Shown here: piece after piece, positions 29,281 through 38,780 of the stretch
Layout: each line of letters opens with the position of its first letter
How positions within the stretch are numbered: the stretch's first letter is position 1
NCBI GenBank assembly: GCA_001794825.1
Contig: MGLK01000003.1
Location: forward strand, 53,429 to 117,428
From: Caulobacterales bacterium RIFCSPHIGHO2_01_FULL_70_19
GTDB taxonomy: Bacteria > Pseudomonadota > Alphaproteobacteria > Caulobacterales > Caulobacteraceae
DNA: 64,000 bases
Direction: 5' to 3'
Notes under the pieces: model-generated
Told to the model about the DNA's origin: nothing
What the model saw: the letters and a program-made list of their open reading frames with translations, nothing else
Databases searched by the model: none
Translations under genes and position numbers: made by a program

Positions 29281-32200
29281 GCGTCTCCCGCCTGCGGCGA
29301 GGCGGACTGGATTTCGGTGTGCGGGGGCATGCCTTCGGTGGTCGGGATCGTCCGCTCCTTTTCCGGGGCCCTGGGCATCTTCGAGGCGAGCCAGCGGCAT
29401 ACGACATAGAAGACCGGGGTGAAGATCAGGCCGAAGAAGGTGACGCCGATCATGCCCCAGACGACCGAGATGCCCAGCGACTGCCGCATCTCGGCGCCCG
29501 GTCCGCTGGCGATCGCCAGAGGTAGCACGCCGAAGATGAAGGCGAAGGAAGTCATGAGAATCGGGCGCAGCCGCTGCCGACCCGCCTGCACCGCCGCGTC
29601 AAAACGGTTGAGACCTTCCTCGTCCTCGGCCTGTTTGGCGAATTCGACGATAAGGATGGCGTTCTTGGCCGCGAGGCCGATCAGCACCACCAGTCCCGCC
29701 TGCACCAGGATGTTGTTGTCGAGGCCATTGACGTTGACCCCGATCAGGGCGGCCAGCACGCACATCGGCACGATCAGGATGACGGCGAGCGGCAGGGTGA
29801 GCGATTCATAGTTCGCCGCCAGCACCAGGAAGACGAACACCACCGCCAGCATGAAGACCAGGACGGCTGAACTGCCCGCCGCCTTCTCCTGCAGCGCCAA
29901 CTCGGTCCATTCGAAGTCAAAGCCGTCGGGCAGGGTTTCCGCAGCCATGGCCTCCATGATCGCCAGCGCCTCGCCCGATGACACGCCCGGCGCGGCCTGA
30001 CCTTGCAGCTCGGAGGCCGGGAACAGGTTGTAGCGGACCACGCGGGCAGGGCCGGAGTCGTTTCGCAGCGTGGCCACCGAACCGATGGGCACCATGTTTC
30101 CGGAGGCCGAGCGCACCTCCAGGTCGGCGATGTCAGCCAGGTCATCGCGATAGGCAGGCTCGGCCTGGGCGGTGACCCGGAAGGTTCGGCCCAGCAGGTT
30201 GAAGTCGTTGATGTAGTTGGAGCCGAGATAGGTGCCCAGGGTGCTGAACACATCCGCCGGCTGGACACCCATCATCAGGGCGCGCTCACGATCGACATCG
30301 GCCTCAACCCGCGGCGAGCCGGTGTTGTAGGTGGAAAACACCTGCTGCACCTGCTCCGGCGACTGCGCCGCTGCGCCCATCATAGCCATGGTGGCGCCTT
30401 CCAGCGCCTTATAGCCCGCGCCGGATCGGTCCTGGATCATCATCTTGAAGCCGCCGCCGGCGCCGAGGCCGGGCACGGCCGGGGGCGAGATCATGAAGAT
30501 GTTCGCTTCCTCGATCACGCCGGTGGCGCCGCTCAGGGCGCCGGCCAGCGCCGCCGCCTGCAACGCGGGCGTCTCGCGCTCGCTCCAGTCATCCAGCTTG
30601 ATGAACATGGTGGCCGCGTTCGAGGCGGCGGAGAAGCTGGAGCCGTCGAGGCCGGCCAGAGCCGTGACCTCGGTCACGCCTTCGGCTTTCCGGATGATGG
30701 CCACGGCTTCGTTCAGCGCCTCGGTGGTGCGCTCCAGCGAGGCGCCGGCGGGCAACTGGACCACGCCGATCAGCACGCCCTGGTCCTGATCCGGGATGAA
30801 GCCCCCTGGAGTGTCCATGAGGCGCCAGCCGGTCAGGCCCAAGAGACCCGCGTAAATGATCAGCATAATGCCGACGGTCCGCACGAGCCGCGCCGTCAGC
30901 CACCCGTAGCGGTCCGACAACCAATCGAAACCCTCGTTGAATCGGGCCCCGGCCGCGCCGAGGTAGTGGAACGCCGTGCCGATGGGTCCCTTCTTGCGAG
31001 CGGAGTGGTCGTGCGGCTTGTGCGGCTTGAGCAGCAGGGCCGCCAGCGCGGGCGACAGCGTGAGCGAAATCAGCAGCGAGATCAGCGTCGCCGAGGCGAT
31101 GGTTACGGCGAACTGACGGAAGAAAATGCCGGGAATGCCGGGGATGAAGGCCGTCGGCACGAACACGGAGGTCAGGACCAGTCCGATCGCCACGAGCGCG
31201 CCCGACACCTCCTTCATCGACCGGTGGGCGGCCTCCCGCGGCGTCAGGCCCTCGCGGATATAGCGCTCGACGTTCTCGACCACGATGATGGCGTCGTCGA
31301 CCACGATGCCGACCGCCAGCACCAGGGCGAAAAGGGACAGGGAGTTGATCGAATAGCCCAGGGCCAGTTGCACGGCGAAGGTGCCGACCAGGGCGACCGG
31401 GATGGCGAGCACCGGAATGATGGCGGCGCGCCAGGTCTGAAGGAAGACCAGAACGACAAGGGCGACCAGGATGACCGCCTCCATCACCGTGTGCTGCACC
31501 GCCTCGACCGAGGCCGCGACGTATTCGGTCGGGTTGTAGGGAATGGTGTAATTGACGCCGGGCGGGAAGTCGGCCGCGATGGCGTCCAGCTCGGCCAACA
31601 CCGCCTCCGCTGTCGACAAGGCATTGGCGCCCGGCTGCTGGACGACGGCCAGGGCGATCCCGGGCTTGCCGGTGAAGTAGGCGTTGATGCCGTAGTCCTG
31701 CGAGCCCAGTTCGACCCGCGCGACGTCACGGACGCGCGTCATGCGACCCTGGGCGTCGGTCTTCAGGACCACGTCGGCGAACTGCTCCGGATCCGTCAGG
31801 CGGCCCTGGACCTGCACCGGCAGCTGGAAGGCGGAGGCGTTGGTGGCGAATGGCGGTTGGCCGATCGCGCCGGCCGCGGCCTGGACGTTCTGCGACCGCA
31901 GGGCCGCCACGATTTCCGTCGCGGTCAGGTCGCGCGCGGCGGCCTTGGCCGGGTCGATCCAGATGCGCATGGAATAGTTGCCGCCGCCGAAAACCTGAAC
32001 CTCTCCCACGCCGTCGAGCCTCAGAATGCGGTCGCGGATGGTGGAGTTGGCGAAATTGCCCAGGTAGTTGACGTCGAGGCCGGGGTCGCTGGACGTCAGG
32101 GCCGCCAGCATCAGGAAGCCGGTGGACTGCTTGGTCACCGAGATTCCAGACTGGCGTACCTGCTCGGGCAGCCTCGGCTCGGCGCGGGCGACCCGGTTCT

Positions 32201-32528
32201 GGATCAGCACCTGGGCGGTGTCGAGGTCGGTGCCGGGCTCGAAGGCGACGGTCAGGCTCACGGCGCCGTCGGAGGTCGAGGACGAGGTCATGTACAGCAT
32301 GCCCTCGACGCCGTTGACCTCCTGCTCGATCGGCGCCGCCACGGTCTCGGCGAGCGTCTCCGCAGAGGCTCCCGCATAGGCCGTGCGGATGCTGATCGTG
32401 GGCGGCGCAATCTCCGGGTACTGCGCCAGCGGCAGGGCCGGATAGGCGAAGGCGCCGATCAGGGTGATGAAGACCGCGATGACGATCGCGAAGATCGGCC
32501 GGTCGATGAAGAAACGCGAGACATTCAT
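29277..32528 (-). CDS. RND multidrug efflux inner-membrane transporter (AcrB/MexF type)
   Basis: Proton-driven exporter of the HAE1 family, 1083 residues, 12 helices and two large periplasmic loops. Starts with MNVSRFFIDRPIFAIVIAVF as in AcrB. Proton-relay residues are present: the Asp pair in AVGIVVDDAIIVVENVERY (helix 4) and Lys in GLAAKNAILIVEFAKQ (helix 10). PN1 loop contains EQEVNGVEGMLYM. It lies between its adaptor (4 bases upstream) and its channel (overlapping). Substrates cannot be told from sequence; multidrug or lipid export is likely. Confidence 0.95.
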   Translation of the reverse strand: MNVSRFFIDRPIFAIVIAVFITLIGAFAYPALPLAQYPEIAPPTISIRTAYAGASAETLAETVAAPIEQEVNGVEGMLYMTSSSTSDGAVSLTVAFEPGTDLDTAQVLIQNRVARAEPRLPEQVRQSGISVTKQSTGFLMLAALTSSDPGLDVNYLGNFANSTIRDRILRLDGVGEVQVFGGGNYSMRIWIDPAKAAARDLTATEIVAALRSQNVQAAAGAIGQPPFATNASAFQLPVQVQGRLTDPEQFADVVLKTDAQGRMTRVRDVARVELGSQDYGINAYFTGKPGIALAVVQQPGANALSTAEAVLAELDAIAADFPPGVNYTIPYNPTEYVAASVEAVQHTVMEAVILVALVVLVFLQTWRAAIIPVLAIPVALVGTFAVQLALGYSINSLSLFALVLAVGIVVDDAIIVVENVERYIREGLTPREAAHRSMKEVSGALVAIGLVLTSVFVPTAFIPGIPGIFFRQFAVTIASATLISLLISLTLSPALAALLLKPHKPHDHSARKKGPIGTAFHYLGAAGARFNEGFDWLSDRYGWLTARLVRTVGIMLIIYAGLLGLTGWRLMDTPGGFIPDQDQGVLIGVVQLPAGASLERTTEALNEAVAIIRKAEGVTEVTALAGLDGSSFSAASNAATMFIKLDDWSERETPALQAAALAGALSGATGVIEEANIFMISPPAVPGLGAGGGFKMMIQDRSGAGYKALEGATMAMMGAAAQSPEQVQQVFSTYNTGSPRVEADVDRERALMMGVQPADVFSTLGTYLGSNYINDFNLLGRTFRVTAQAEPAYRDDLADIADLEVRSASGNMVPIGSVATLRNDSGPARVVRYNLFPASELQGQAAPGVSSGEALAIMEAMAAETLPDGFDFEWTELALQEKAAGSSAVLVFMLAVVFVFLVLAANYESLTLPLAVILIVPMCVLAALIGVNVNGLDNNILVQAGLVVLIGLAAKNAILIVEFAKQAEDEEGLNRFDAAVQAGRQRLRPILMTSFAFIFGVLPLAIASGPGAEMRQSLGISVVWGMIGVTFFGLIFTPVFYVVCRWLASKMPRAPEKERTIPTTEGMPPHTEIQSASPQAGDA

Positions 32529-32532
32529 CGGC

Positions 32533-33741
32533 TCAGTCGCCCGAAACGGAGGCTGCCGGGAGGGAGCCGGTCAGCGTCGCCGCCGAGGCGGGCGGCGCCG
32601 TCGTCGTGGGAACCTCCGTCGTCGTGGCCCTGGCCGTGATGCGAGTCGCCCGCGGCGTAACCTTCTGGCCGGGCCGGGCCCTCTGGACTCCGGTGACGAT
32701 AACCCGATCCGCGGGGGCCAGACCGGAGCGGACGACCCGCAGGTCGCCGGCCAGCGGGCCCAGTTCGACGGCTTTTGCCGCGACGGTCCCATCGGCGGCC
32801 ACGACATAGACCACCTTGCGGGCGCCGTCGGTGACGATGGCGGCGTCGGGCACCAGCATGCCGGTGTAGGTGGTCGTGCCCGCGAGCCGGCCGCGCCCAA
32901 ACATGCCGGGCTTCAGGAAGCCGTCGGCGTTCGCGACAACCGCGCGGAGGCGCACCGTGCCGGAAGAACCGTCGATCGCATTGTCGGTGAAGTCGAGCGT
33001 GCCCGAGCGGGTGAAGGTCGCTTCGTCCTGCAGCCGGACCTGGATCGGCGCGGCGCCATTGCGCGCCTGCCGCTGGTATTTCAGCAGCACCGCCTCGGAT
33101 CCGTCGAAGACGAAGTGGATTGGAGCGCTCGAGACGATGCTGGTCAGTACGTCGGCGGCCGAGGATCCGCCCGCCACCAGGTTGCCCGGATCGACCCGCC
33201 GGTCCGACGCCCTGCCCGAGATGGGCGCGGTGACGCGGGTGAACTCCAGGTCCAGCTGCCGCGCCCGGACATTGGCGTTGGCGGCGGCGATGGCGGCCTG
33301 CGCCGTCTGCAGGGCACCGCGGCGGGTGTCGACCTCCGCTTGGGACACGGCCTGCGACTCGAGCAGGGTCTCGGACCTCGCCAGCTCGCTCCTAGCCAGC
33401 GCCAGCTGGGCCTGCGCCTGGGCCAATTGAGCTCGGGCAGCGGCCAGGGCGGCCTGCGCCGGACGCGGGTCGAGGGTGAACAGCAGCTGGCCGCGGCGGA
33501 CGTAGTCGCCGTCGCGGAAATGGACGCCTGAAATGTAGCCGCCCACGCGGGCGCGCACCTCGACCTCTTGGGTCGCCTCGAAGCGGCCGGTGAACTCGTC
33601 CCAGTCCTGGACTGCCTGCACCAGCGGGGTCGCGACGGTTACCGCCGGCGCCGGCGGCGCCTGGGCCTCGCTCCTCGGGGAACAGCCATAGAGCGCGGCC
33701 GCCACAAGGGTGGACGCTGCCACGAGTTTCGCCGTGCGCAT
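32533..33741 (-). CDS. RND efflux periplasmic adaptor (membrane fusion lipoprotein)
   Basis: Links the RND pump to the outer-membrane channel. 402 residues; lipobox AALYGC near residue 20. Lipoyl half-motifs flank an alpha-hairpin (VEVRARVGGYISGVHFRDGD ... LDLEFTRVTAPISGRAS), then the beta-barrel and membrane-proximal domains (GFLKPGMFGRGRL, VPDAAIVTDG). The C-terminal 35 residues are Thr/Pro/Ala-rich and unstructured. First gene of the operon, divergent from a TetR regulator. Confidence 0.93.
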   Translation of the reverse strand: MRTAKLVAASTLVAAALYGCSPRSEAQAPPAPAVTVATPLVQAVQDWDEFTGRFEATQEVEVRARVGGYISGVHFRDGDYVRRGQLLFTLDPRPAQAALAAARAQLAQAQAQLALARSELARSETLLESQAVSQAEVDTRRGALQTAQAAIAAANANVRARQLDLEFTRVTAPISGRASDRRVDPGNLVAGGSSAADVLTSIVSSAPIHFVFDGSEAVLLKYQRQARNGAAPIQVRLQDEATFTRSGTLDFTDNAIDGSSGTVRLRAVVANADGFLKPGMFGRGRLAGTTTYTGMLVPDAAIVTDGARKVVYVVAADGTVAAKAVELGPLAGDLRVVRSGLAPADRVIVTGVQRARPGQKVTPRATRITARATTTEVPTTTAPPASAATLTGSLPAASVSGD

Positions 33742-33866
33742 GAAGGCCAGTCTCCGAGTGGGAAGAGGGAATGCCCTGTCTTTGTTGACGGCGGTGATCG
33801 GGGAGGAGCCGCTTAGTCAACGCCGGGTGATTTAATGGTAAGCGGGGTTGCAGTTGTCAATGGCTG

Positions 33867-34478
33867 ATGCGAGAGGCTTATGGACGAAGGGCTCAGGGAG
33901 CCAAGTCATTGTTTCGTCATGTCGCGCCCCGGCCGAGAAACTCCGGGGCGACCCGCGCCGCTATCTTGGACGCCGCGCGCGAACGGTTCGCGCGCGAAAG
34001 CTACGACGCCGTTGGTACGCGGGATATCTGCCGCGACGTAGGCGTCGACGCGGCTCTGGTTCCCCGCTATTTCGGCTCCAAGGCAGAGCTCTTCACCGCC
34101 GTCCTCGACAGCTATGAGAACGGCGCGGAACTGATGGCGGGGGACCGATCGACTTTCGGCCGGCGCGTCGCCCACGAGGTGATCTACGAGGCCATGAACG
34201 AGAGCAAGCTCAGGGGCTTGCTGGTCCTCCTGCGGTCGGTCGGCTCGATCAAGGCGATGGAACTGGTCCAGCGCACCGGCAACGAGCGTTTCTTCAATCC
34301 CTTCGCTGAATGGGTTGGGGGGCGCGACGCGGCCGTCCGCGCCCGTCTCGCCGCCGCCTTCGTGATGGGCATGGTGGTCAGCCGCGAGATCACCGGCGGG
34401 TTCGGCCTCAAGCCGGAGGAGTGCAAACGGATGTGCGACCGGATGGCGACCCTCCTCCAGGACATCGTAGACGGCTGA
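33867..34478 (+). CDS. TetR/AcrR-family regulator, probable repressor of the RND operon
   Basis: 203 residues. N-terminal helix-turn-helix in ATRAAILDAARERFARESYD, VGTRDICRDVGVDAALVPRY and FGSKAELF (about residues 28-75). The ligand-binding C-terminal half is diverse. Divergent from the pump operon with a 125-base gap, the classic layout for a pump repressor. That gap contains GTTGAC and GTCAAC half-sites 26 bases apart; whether they form an operator is unsure. The true start may be some codons downstream of 33867. Confidence 0.88.
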   Translation: MREAYGRRAQGAKSLFRHVAPRPRNSGATRAAILDAARERFARESYDAVGTRDICRDVGVDAALVPRYFGSKAELFTAVLDSYENGAELMAGDRSTFGRRVAHEVIYEAMNESKLRGLLVLLRSVGSIKAMELVQRTGNERFFNPFAEWVGGRDAAVRARLAAAFVMGMVVSREITGGFGLKPEECKRMCDRMATLLQDIVDG

Positions 34479-35080
34479 CGGTCAGCGGCGCGGCCGGAAT
34501 TCCGGATCTCGCCCGGGAAGGTCACCGGGGTGTGCTCGCCGGGTGGATCCGGCCGCCACGAAGGGCCAGGCACTTGCCGGTCGAGGAGGTCGAGGTGGCG
34601 CTCCACGACGACCGGCGCCTCAAGCTGAGGCTGGTCGACCGCGATCGGCCACGAGCCTGGATGTCCTCAAGGCCTGGCGGCGGCCGCTTCGTTCGTGAGC
34701 TTTGCGGAAGCCGCGCGACCGAGGGGTAGCAAGGGCCAGGGTGGACCGGCCGGCGGGCGGATCGCCCGATCTGTACAAGCCTGACCCGATGAGGATCAAG
34801 ACGCCCCTCAACGGCGTGCAAGGTCGGGGAGACCAGCCGGTCCGGCGCCCAGCCGGTTCACCCCGGCCCGCGCGACGGCAGAGCCCTTCCATGTCCTTTT
34901 TCAAATCTGCGAACGTCCGAAAGCGACTCCGCGCCCCGGCGCGGATCGCTGGCGTCACGGTGACGCAGGCGTCCGAAAACTTCGCTTCCTTGCGGGACCA
35001 TGCTCAAACAGCGACGCCGTCAGGCGGAGACGTCCCGGTAGCGTGTATCGCCCCTTTTCCACCCTCGATCATCAAGTGTT
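34479..35080. other. 602-base interval without a supported gene
   Basis: Only overlapping short frames on both strands, none with a recognisable domain or ribosome binding site. Plus-strand sequence near 34575 (PVEEVEVALHDDRRLKLRLV) could be a degraded coding fragment, but I cannot assign it. No repeat or RNA gene was recognised. Confidence 0.4.
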
Positions 35081-35686
35081 TCAGGCGCTCAGGGGCCGCA
35101 GCTTGTCACCCCCGAGGCGCCGGATTTCGTCCAGATGGTTTTGGGCCGAGAGGCTGGCTGCCTGGGCATGAGACTTCAGACGCGGATCGTCGGCATGAAG
35201 GGAGAAGGTGGTGTGCAGCAGAGAGGATTCGAGCAACACGGTGATCTGCTGCGCCAACCAGAGCCGATCACGCTCCCGCGGAGCGGCGGCTTCGAGATCG
35301 GCGACATAGGCGGCATGTCGGGCCGACAGGCGCGACGGGGCCGCCGGCCCGCCGAGATCCGCCAGGAAGGCTGACTGGATCGTCAGCAACCGGACGTGTC
35401 GTGTTTCCAGCAGGGTGGCCAGAGCCTTGATCTCCGGGTCCGGGGATCGGGCCTTGATCGCCTTTGCCGCCGCGAGGACATAGAGGTCGTCATAGCAGGC
35501 CGCGACAAGATATCCCTCGGGCGCATGAACGTCCCTGATCACCGGGTCAGCGGCGGCCGCCGTTGGCGTCTCCAGGGGAACCGCGTCGACCGGTTCCGGA
35601 CCCCCATCCTTCTGTTCGCAGGCCGCCACGCCCACCACAGCGCAAGCCATCAGCATCGTAATTTTCTGCACAGGGTAGCCCGCCAC
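35081..35686 (-). CDS. DUF4142-like lipoprotein
   Basis: 201 residues. The N-terminus MLMACAVVGVAAC is a lipoprotein signal with the acylated Cys followed by EQKDG. The mature helical domain (about 50-190: YLVAACYDDLYVLAAAKAIK, ALATLLETRHVRLLTIQSA, HLDEIRRLGG) has the four-helix pattern of DUF4142 (ferritin-like, formerly linked to stress-protective periplasmic proteins). The key family motif is only partly matched, so the assignment is moderate. Stands alone between two gene-poor intervals. Confidence 0.65.
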   Translation of the reverse strand: MAGYPVQKITMLMACAVVGVAACEQKDGGPEPVDAVPLETPTAAAADPVIRDVHAPEGYLVAACYDDLYVLAAAKAIKARSPDPEIKALATLLETRHVRLLTIQSAFLADLGGPAAPSRLSARHAAYVADLEAAAPRERDRLWLAQQITVLLESSLLHTTFSLHADDPRLKSHAQAASLSAQNHLDEIRRLGGDKLRPLSA

Positions 35687-36081
35687 AAAGCGCCTTCAAC
35701 ACGAAGACCGAAATAGAACGCGCGGGTACCCTAATCAGTTCGTCAAGTCTTTGTCTGGGTGCATTTCCCTCGGGCCGAGCGCGGCCCTCGGCCGCGATGG
35801 GTTTCCCTGCGCCTGGGCCCGCCTGATTCCGGCTATCACGCAAAGAAGATCCAGATGTTCCTCCTGCTGGTCGCGCTGGCGGCAGGCGTAGCCGGGAGCC
35901 CCGTTTGTCCGGCGTGGAACAACACAGCCGCCGGGTTCGGGCGGGGTTGCGCCCGATCGCTCAACGGCGTCGGCCCGCAAAGAGACTGCGGCCCGCCCGT
36001 CGGCCGCGCCGCTGGGCGTCGCCCCCTGCGCGAAGGCTGGTTTTCCAGTCGACGGCCGTTGGAGTCCCGCAGTGAAAGGGG
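35687..36081 (+). pseudogene. Gene-poor interval with a relic of the 24.6-kb lipoprotein gene (about 35935-36012)
   Basis: Within an otherwise empty interval, bases around 35965-35995 read GGCGTCGGCCCGCAAAGAGA, matching the 3' part of the lipoprotein gene near 25117 (GGCGTCGGCCTGCAAAGACA); the translated match is NGVGPQRDCGPPV against KGVGLQRHCRPPA. Similarity fades upstream. It has the same orientation relative to the PagL-like gene as the intact lipoprotein has to the PagL relic. The remaining bases show no supported feature. Confidence 0.5.
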
Positions 36082-36720
36082 TTATGTTTCCTCGCGCCCG
36101 CACCCATACATCCGTAGAAATCGGTCAGCGGCGGTACGGGCCTCCTTTGAGGCGTCGCCGATCTCTGCGGCGTCGAACAAGCCGGCGAGCATGCGCAGTT
36201 GGGTCCGCGTCACCGTCATGGCGCGAAACTCAGCGGCGGCCTCGTCCGGATCCGCGCCCTTCAGGCGTCCTGCTCTCATCTCCCGCTCGAGGAAGTCTCT
36301 GAGGCTCGACGTGCACGCTTCCGAGATTTCAGCGCAGATCGCATTCGCCAAGGTCTTGTCGTCGGGCAGGACCCTGCCGAGGGCTCGGATCGCGCGGTAG
36401 TACCGGGCGGTGCGAACATGCCTCAAGGCGGATTCCGCATAGGCGGCCAGGGCGGTTCGGATGTCCGATTGGGCGGGAAAGTTTTCAAACGGTTCCCGGA
36501 GCGCCGCCTCGCACCAGTTGAGGACCGCACGCCTCACGCCCTGCGCGTCGCCGAACTGGTTGTAAACGGTCTGGCGTGATACCCGCGCCCTGCTGGCGAT
36601 CGCGGCCAGGGAGGGGCTTGCGCTGCCCGCGAGATCGATCGCCGCCTCAAGAATGGCGTTCTGCTTGTCCCGGTCGATCGCTCCGCATTGTCGACTCAAC
36701 GTGCGGCCTCCGCCGATCAA
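36082..36720 (-). CDS. TetR/AcrR-family regulator
   Basis: 212 residues. Helix-turn-helix at about 18-65 (QNAILEAAIDLAGSASPSLA, SRARVSRQTVYNQFGD). The C-terminal half resembles the AefR-like/TetR_C domain with RTARYYRAIRALGRVLP. Lies 177 bases beyond the end of the PagL-like gene, same strand. Its target is not obvious; the PagL-patatin pair or a lost neighbour are possible. The 36721-36897 gap holds a small CCCGGGA...TCCCGGG hairpin (about 36848-36880) that may end the PagL transcript. Confidence 0.85.
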   Translation of the reverse strand: MIGGGRTLSRQCGAIDRDKQNAILEAAIDLAGSASPSLAAIASRARVSRQTVYNQFGDAQGVRRAVLNWCEAALREPFENFPAQSDIRTALAAYAESALRHVRTARYYRAIRALGRVLPDDKTLANAICAEISEACTSSLRDFLEREMRAGRLKGADPDEAAAEFRAMTVTRTQLRMLAGLFDAAEIGDASKEARTAADRFLRMYGCGREET

Positions 36721-36897
36721 CTGCCCGCCCGAAAGGCCAGGGCGCTCCGAGACTGCGCTCTCGCGCCAAGGTGAGGAAGACCGAAGCGCCGAGTTGAAGC
36801 CCCTCTTCGGCCTCCGTCAACTCAAGCTGGAGAACGTATTGAACGCCCGGGAGTCGCTACGGCGGAGTTGAAAATCCCGGGAAGTCATCCCCCTCCG

Positions 36898-37479
36898 TTA
36901 CCGAAAGCGGTAGGTCATCACCAGGCCGGCGGTGTCGATCCCCTGGTTGCGTCCATCTCCCAGGACCTGTCCGTGGGACAGGTGCACCCACTGTAGACCG
37001 ATCTTGACGTCCCCGGAGACTTCCCAGTCAAGCCCCAGGGCGGTGCGAAAGAGATCCCGGGAGCCCAGCAGAAGCCGGGACCGCACCTCCACCGGATCGT
37101 CCGTATCCAGCATCCCGTCATGAACGGCGTAACCGAACTGAAACTCGCCGCTGACCCGGTCCGAGACGGCGCGGCGCCAGGAAAGCCCGACCGAAGCGAA
37201 ATTCGTGTCGCCGTCGCTGTTCAGCGAGCCGCTTATATAGGCCCGGGGCCGCCCGACCGCATCGAGGGCGGTGATGGGGCGGCTCAGCAACGCCATCTCC
37301 AGGTTGGCTCCGCCTTCGCGATCATCGGACCCCGGGTGAAGAACATCGTGCTGCATGACGGCGACCCGGAGTTCGCGGGTGTCTTCCTGCGACCGGACTT
37401 CGCCTGCAAAGCCCAGGGCGGCCAGGCAGCCGATCGCCGCCGCCGACGGAACCCGTCGGGAATTTCTTCTTGTCTGCAT
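36898..37479 (-). CDS. PagL-like lipid A 3-O-deacylase (acyloxyacyl hydrolase)
   Basis: Outer-membrane beta-barrel enzyme predicted to remove an ester-linked acyl chain from lipid A. 193 residues with a signal peptide (AAIGCLAALGFAGEVRSQ). Alternating hydrophobic strands follow, and the C-terminus holds the catalytic segment LQWVHLSHGQVLGDGRNQGID, with His and Ser two residues apart as in PagL, ending in an aromatic-rich strand (GLVMTYRFR). The usual Asn after the Ser is His here. It is 17 bases downstream of a patatin-like lipoprotein gene, so both are probably one operon of acyl hydrolases. A decayed copy lies at 25.25-25.47 kb. Confidence 0.8.
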   Translation of the reverse strand: MQTRRNSRRVPSAAAIGCLAALGFAGEVRSQEDTRELRVAVMQHDVLHPGSDDREGGANLEMALLSRPITALDAVGRPRAYISGSLNSDGDTNFASVGLSWRRAVSDRVSGEFQFGYAVHDGMLDTDDPVEVRSRLLLGSRDLFRTALGLDWEVSGDVKIGLQWVHLSHGQVLGDGRNQGIDTAGLVMTYRFR

Positions 37480-37496
37480 GATTGTGATCCGGAGGG

Positions 37497-38699
37497 CTAC
37501 TGGGGGATGGACGCCGGTTCGGTGGTCGGTTCAGCCTCCTGCGGGGAGGGCGGCTCAACCAGTTCGACGTTGAGCGGGGCCCAGCCGCTCCCGCTCACGC
37601 CGCGGCGCCGACCCTCTTCAAAAAGGGCTCTCATGGCGTCTTGATCAAAATCAAGCGCGGATGCCTCAACCTCCGGCGGGATGGCGGCTACGCTGATGCG
37701 CATGCCGTTGCGGCGCGCGAACGCGCCTTGCGCCGCAAGGCTGGTTCGCAGAAGCGACTGGGTCATGCTCTGGTAGGAGCGGGCGAATACGGAGGGCAGA
37801 CTCCCGCGGGTCTGACGCGGACTCAGCCCCAGCTTCCCATTGACGATGATGAAGAGTTCGCTGCCACTCCAGCCGGGCAGCGTTTCGGCGCTGAGGATCA
37901 TGCCTTCGGGCACCCCCAGGAAGGGGGTGTTGACCCCGCCGTCGACATGCATTTCCTGCCGCACTGTTCCGGACTCGCTCACCCCCGCGATCAGGACCGG
38001 AGGGAAGACGCCCGGAATGCTGGCCGAGGCGAGCAGAACCTGCCGGAACAGGCGCAGTGCGTTTTCATCCCCGGCCTCGGCCAGAAGACCCATGTCCCAG
38101 ATCACCGTCTCGCCTGAATCCAGATTGGTCGTGGCGACGAGAAGCCGTCGGCCCTCGCGATTCGCCTGCGCGATTTCCGCCAGCAACGCCGGCGTGACAT
38201 GTTCCTCCACCAGCGCTTCCAGCGTACGAGGACTGAAGAGCCCCGGGGACAGGAAGGCGGCGAAGCTTCGCCAGCTCAGCAATCCCTCTGTACTGCCTTC
38301 GGAATAGGCTGCGGCGAGCTCGTCGTCCCAGTCCGCACCCAGGAAGGCGTAGGGCGCGGCAAGCGCGCCCGTACTGACGCCCGTCACGATGTCGAATTCC
38401 GGGCGATCGCCGCGGTGGCTCCAACCCACAAGCATGCCTGCGCCGTAGGCGCCGTTTGCGCCGCCTCCGGAGAGGGCGAGAATGGAGCGTCGTTTGTCAC
38501 CCCTGTTGAGGCGCCTTCGGAAATCTTCGGCGATGCGCTCCAGTCGGGCTTCATCGCCAGGCGAAATTCTCGGGTCTTGCGTCGCGACCAGGCCGCGCTC
38601 CAGGTCGTGGAGCGCCATTTCGGGGGCACGGTCGATGGTCGCGCACGCGCTGAGGATCAGAAGGCTGGATGCGATCAGGGCGATCCGGACCTGCTTCAT
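37497..38699 (-). CDS. Patatin-like phospholipase lipoprotein
   Basis: Serine acyl hydrolase, about 400 residues. Start set at 38699 (MKQVRIALIASSLLILSAC) because GGAGAA sits 9 bases upstream and a lipobox (LSAC) follows; the track start lacks both. The patatin domain (about 70-330) has the oxyanion motif SGGGANGAYGAG, nucleophile GVSTGAL and the Asp dyad partner in HVDGGVNTPF. The lipid anchor places it in the envelope. It is followed by the PagL-like gene and is divergent from a TetR regulator. Confidence 0.9.
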   Translation of the reverse strand: MKQVRIALIASSLLILSACATIDRAPEMALHDLERGLVATQDPRISPGDEARLERIAEDFRRRLNRGDKRRSILALSGGGANGAYGAGMLVGWSHRGDRPEFDIVTGVSTGALAAPYAFLGADWDDELAAAYSEGSTEGLLSWRSFAAFLSPGLFSPRTLEALVEEHVTPALLAEIAQANREGRRLLVATTNLDSGETVIWDMGLLAEAGDENALRLFRQVLLASASIPGVFPPVLIAGVSESGTVRQEMHVDGGVNTPFLGVPEGMILSAETLPGWSGSELFIIVNGKLGLSPRQTRGSLPSVFARSYQSMTQSLLRTSLAAQGAFARRNGMRISVAAIPPEVEASALDFDQDAMRALFEEGRRRGVSGSGWAPLNVELVEPPSPQEAEPTTEPASIPQ

Positions 38700-38754
38700 A
38701 CATCGTTCTCCAGCCGCGCGGATAATGCACCGTACCATTACCCTCAGAAACTCG

Positions 38755-38769
38755 CTCAATGGGCTTGAG
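38755..38769. promoter_or_regulatory. Candidate operator between the patatin and TetR genes
   Basis: CTCAA-TGGGC-TTGAG, a perfect 5-5-5 inverted repeat 11 bases before the TetR start codon, within the 81-base divergent gap. It could be where the TetR protein represses itself and the patatin-pagL operon. Short arms make this tentative. Confidence 0.35.
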
Positions 38770-38780
38770 TTCCTTAGAGT

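Noticed and set aside
33784-33821. GTTGAC ... GTCAAC as operator of the RND TetR
   Set aside because: Half-sites are 26 bases apart, too far for a typical TetR operator; may be chance.
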